From the NCBI RefSeq assembly GCF_949628265.1, contig NC_088790.1, forward strand, positions 16,062,545-16,126,544: a stretch of 64,000 bases of DNA. The letters run 5' to 3'. Shown one piece after another: positions 60,464-64,000 of the stretch (positions within the stretch are counted from its first letter, which is position 1; the number at the start of each line of letters is the position of its first letter). The stretch is from Cloeon dipterum. Lineage: Eukaryota > Arthropoda > Insecta > Ephemeroptera > Baetidae. The notes beneath the pieces were generated by a model. It saw only the letters and a program-made list of their open reading frames with translations. It searched no databases and was not told the DNA's origin. Position numbers and translations under genes: made by a program.

Positions 60464-63400
60464 TAATTATTATGTACTTTAATTTGACTTAATTTCTGTT
60501 GAAAAAAAAAATCTGCAGTCTTTTAATGAAATAAAAAATTATTTTAACTCTACACAATAAATAATCAATGTTAAATACATCGTTTAAAAACTTATATTGT
60601 TATTTTAATTCAGTTTCTAGCGTTTTTATATTGTTTCTTATGTGTCTAGATGATTTTAAGTCATTTCCATGTAAGGTGTCAAAGGTTTAAAGATTTTTCG
60701 TGCTCATTGAAATAAAGTTTCATAAATTGGCAAAATAAAAATGGCAGTCTTTTATTTCTCATCATTTTGATTCAAACTGAACTCTACGGATTGAATTTCC
60801 CATATATTTAACATGCTATTGTGCTGTGCGAATTTGTCGTTAGCTCTTTTATTGAAACTACTCCGCAAAAGAGTTATGTAGTCAAGTCAATCGATTTCTC
60901 AACTAGCGAATGCAAGGCAAAATTAGCATTTCTACCTGCAGCCTGTGCGGCATAGACGATTGCGGATTGTGGGCAAGCACAAGGAGTGATGAAGCCTAAT
61001 GAGCCGCAGCAACCACTCTCTGGAGCAGAAAATTGTACGAATTATCAACACTCTTTCATTGCCACTCTGAGAAAATGAATGAGATTGAGGTGGTGAATGA
61101 CCAACCACCACACGATACACCCAATTAATTTCAATTTATTACTGCTGATGAGGCCTGAGGGTATGACACCGTGTCTTCTTAGGGCGAGAAATGGAGAGGT
61201 AATTTATTATATTGAGATACTAAACACAAGAGTCTACAACAGACATAATATATATGAAAGAACAATAAAAGAAAACGTTCAAAATTTTCTATTGGTAGCT
61301 TCACATATAAGGTTACAATGTTTTTATCACTGTTAAAAAAAAATATAAAATACCATTGGCATTTCACAGTTGATTCAAATACAGCCGTTCGTCACAATTG
61401 TGTAATCCTGTTTGTTTTTACAAATTAAATAGTTAGTGCCGTGGCAGGCGTGTCGTGTGAAAACATGTCTGCGTGTTAGGTTTAAATTTTTGTATTCTCT
61501 TCGGTAATCAACCTGATAAGTATGAATTCCATAGGGGCGGCTTTGCATTCATTGGTGGTATTTTATGCATGCATAGCTGCGGCTGCGTGATTCACAATAT
61601 TGACTATTGCGCGTGATCTGGAGCTGTTGAAAGTGAATAAATCTGCGAATTATCTCGCAAGGAGATAAAGTGCAAAAAGAAACCGGCGCTCTGCAGCTTC
61701 CGCGCTCGATTTGCAGGTGGAGCCGATTTATCAGCAAAAGCGCCTGCTGGCATTTGGCATGCCAGATAAGTCTCTGGTTTATCTCGCAGAGAGAGACCTA
61801 CTTTCGCGTGCATGCCACGGGAAAAAGGCAAACTCATCTCCGTTGTACCGCTTGACGTGCACGCGCTGAATGCAGTGCCGAAAGAGGCCAAGCGCCGCGG
61901 GCAATCAAATTTTTGCATCCTCCCTCCTGAGGACACACCGCAAATTACGCAGAAGAAGGCAATTCTACACCAGAGAAAATGCGATTTTCTTTATCCAAAA
62001 GCAGTTTGATGCTCTGGAACATTTTCAACGTGATTTAGCAATCAAATATGGATACAATTTGTTTATTAATAAATACTAGAGCACATTGTTACACGAGAGG
62101 CAAAATAAATAATATTTCGTAGGGCCTTCTTTGTTAATTATTGCAACGAATTCTAAAAATAATTTCAATCATTGAAAAGTCAAACCTTAAATGATTGCCT
62201 AAGTTTCCAGGAAAAAATATGGCTATTTTAGCTGAGGATATTTTAGTCCAAGTCTTGAAATATCCTTGGCCTGAAAATCTGAAAAGTCAGCTCTCGGGGG
62301 AGAAAAAATATTCTGGCTTAGGATTGTTTGCAAGCGGGGGAGGAACGGAAATTCAGCTCGGCAGGGTTAGAATGTGAAAACAATGCTCGAGGATTTTCTG
62401 CTAATGAGCAGGTCGAGATGAGAGCAAAAACTCAAGTGGCTGCTTTTCGAACGCGAAATTAGGGGGAGGAGTGAAAAAGGAATACAAATTGTGTAGGCAG
62501 CAAACAAATATAATGAAAAATTCACCGGATTAATGCTGTTTAACGAAAGCAAATTGGGTTTTTTCCGTTTGACGAGCAGCTTGGAATTAGCATTTCAAGT
62601 CACTTTCTGCAAGTCAAACACGCGACTCTTTCTTCCATAAGCCAATATTTGCGGAGAGAGGTATGCGGAAGGGTGGAAAGGAAGCCTGCTCTCTTTCTTG
62701 CGCCACCCTCGAGTAAAATTCGCCGGATATCTTTGCCCGCTGCTCCTTATCTTCGCCGGCTGCAGAAAAAACATCCGCGGAATGCAGCCAGACGCCCATC
62801 GCCGGCGGGGCTGCAACCCCGCATTGTTTAGCACCCTCTCGCCTTTGTCCCTTTGACGTGTGTGATTACTCTCGGCGTATCGCAGACAAGTGCACGGTTT
62901 TCGATTTTTCTCTGCTGCTTTTGTGCGAAATTTCGTGTATGTTGCGTGCGTGCCCCGCGCGAAATCAACAACTGAAACTCACCCTAGCTGGTGGATGCGG
63001 TGCGTGCAATTTGTTGTTCACGGCTTCTTTGAAAACAGGAAAAAGTTGTTTTATAATGAGATTTTTCATTTCTCTCTAAAGGTGGAAGGGGAGGGGGTTG
63101 ATTATACGGAGGCTCTGACAAGACGCTTTGATCCGTTGCTTGTTGTTTTCATGTTTTTTATACAGTCTTAAATTTTGTGCTTCTTCTAAAGGAAATTTGA
63201 GGATCGGGAATTGAAGGAGAGACTACACGAAGTGGATATTTTGGAGCAGCTCTAATATCTCTTTAAAGAGCAGCACAAAAATAAATGACTTTTGTTTTCC
63301 CACGCAAGCAACTTAAAATGCATTTTAATGCTTCCATATTTGTTTGTAATTGACGTATTAAAAAAATAAAATTTAAACTTTCAAACCAAATTTGATAAAT

Positions 63401-64000
63401 TAATGTTTATTAATTTTTAAAACTCAGCTGACAGCAATACTGAAACTATTTGAGCGGAATAAATCCCTCGTTTGAAATCCGCTTTTAAATTAACTGTGAA
63501 ACTCTCAAAACATTTAAGCTTTGCATTGTTAAATTAGTTATTTTTTGAGTAGGATAGAATTTGAAATTTAAAAAAGCTATTGCGAAAACCGTGTTCGTTC
63601 ATTTGCCATACTTTTTTTCCAAAGGAAACAACCTTAATGCGCGCTACACGCTGGTTGGTAAAAATCATCAATATCTCACTAAAAATAAATTTGAAATCAT
63701 TATTTTTTTATTTTTTTTTTAATTAAATCTTGGGTAGAGTTTACAAAAAATACCACAAGTAAACCCGCACTGATTTGTTTTCTTTGCCGGTCCCTTTTTT
63801 ACGAGAATTTTGCCCACTAGCCAAATAATGGCTCTCTTGGCCCGCATAGCGTGGCTCGCCGATTGTTGCTCGCCGGTCACGTCTTGGATTCTCAGCAGCT
63901 GACTGAGGCCTGGAGATGAGGAGCGAGTTTGTTATTTTGGGTTTATCAGAAAAATGAACACGTGCATCGGCGGTGCTTTTCTTTTGCCGGCGCTCGCTCC
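60464..64000. other. Gene-poor right end
   Basis: No supported exon. GC-richer patches lie at about 61640-61960, 62560-63010 and 63760-64000. At 61140-61156 is a 17-base match (TACTGCTGATGAGGCCT) to the 5' half of the hammerhead-like core at 14945-14996. The rest is AT-rich without distinct structure. Confidence 0.55.

Noticed and set aside
1..64000. Bacterial features such as operons, CRISPR arrays or attachment sites
   Set aside because: The genes are intron-split animal genes, and no regularly spaced repeat array of the CRISPR kind is present.

Overview
The window is animal nuclear DNA, most likely from an arthropod and probably an insect. Genes are split by GT-AG introns, many only 50-70 bases long. 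Intergenic DNA is AT-rich with GC-richer patches, and the recognisable proteins are animal ones (BK-channel Slowpoke, BBS4, FBXO25/FBXO32, SINA/SIAH-like). I cannot name the species.

Layout. Positions 1-19378 are the first coding intron of slowpoke (slo), whose first coding exon lies at 19379-19708 on the minus strand; the rest of slo is beyond the left edge. This intron holds a long GA/CA microsatellite, two SINE copies with a tRNA-like head, a hammerhead-ribozyme-like core and many GC-richer patches that may be regulatory. BBS4 (21270-24012, minus, 8 coding exons, about 404 residues) follows, with a near-perfect RFX X-box about 290 bases upstream of its ATG. Next is an FBXO25/FBXO32-type F-box gene (25163-32022, minus, 7 coding exons, 375 residues). 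One of its introns carries a SINE with a 5S-rRNA-derived head that shares its body with the tRNA-headed SINEs. Divergent from the F-box gene is a small single-pass membrane protein of unknown function (32955-33389, plus).

Positions 35292-40484 hold three tandem plus-strand SINA/SIAH-like genes with identical intron positions and phases. The third has a degenerate RING finger. A GC-rich block at about 38521-39258, possibly a retrotransposon remnant, lies between copies two and three.

From 40485 to the end I find no convincing gene. The region contains GC-richer noncoding islands, copies of a dispersed repeat, a 2.8 kb fold-back element with arms of nearly 1 kb (57392-60192) and a 181-base palindromic MITE (60283-60463).

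The named genes are not an operon or pathway. BBS4 acts in cilia, slo in membrane excitability, and the F-box and SINA-like proteins in ubiquitin ligation. The most distinctive points are the X-box, the decaying RING in the SINA-like cluster, the head-swapped SINE family, the fold-back element and the hammerhead-like core. All exon joins were read by hand from splice sites, phase and family similarity, and no alignment was run.
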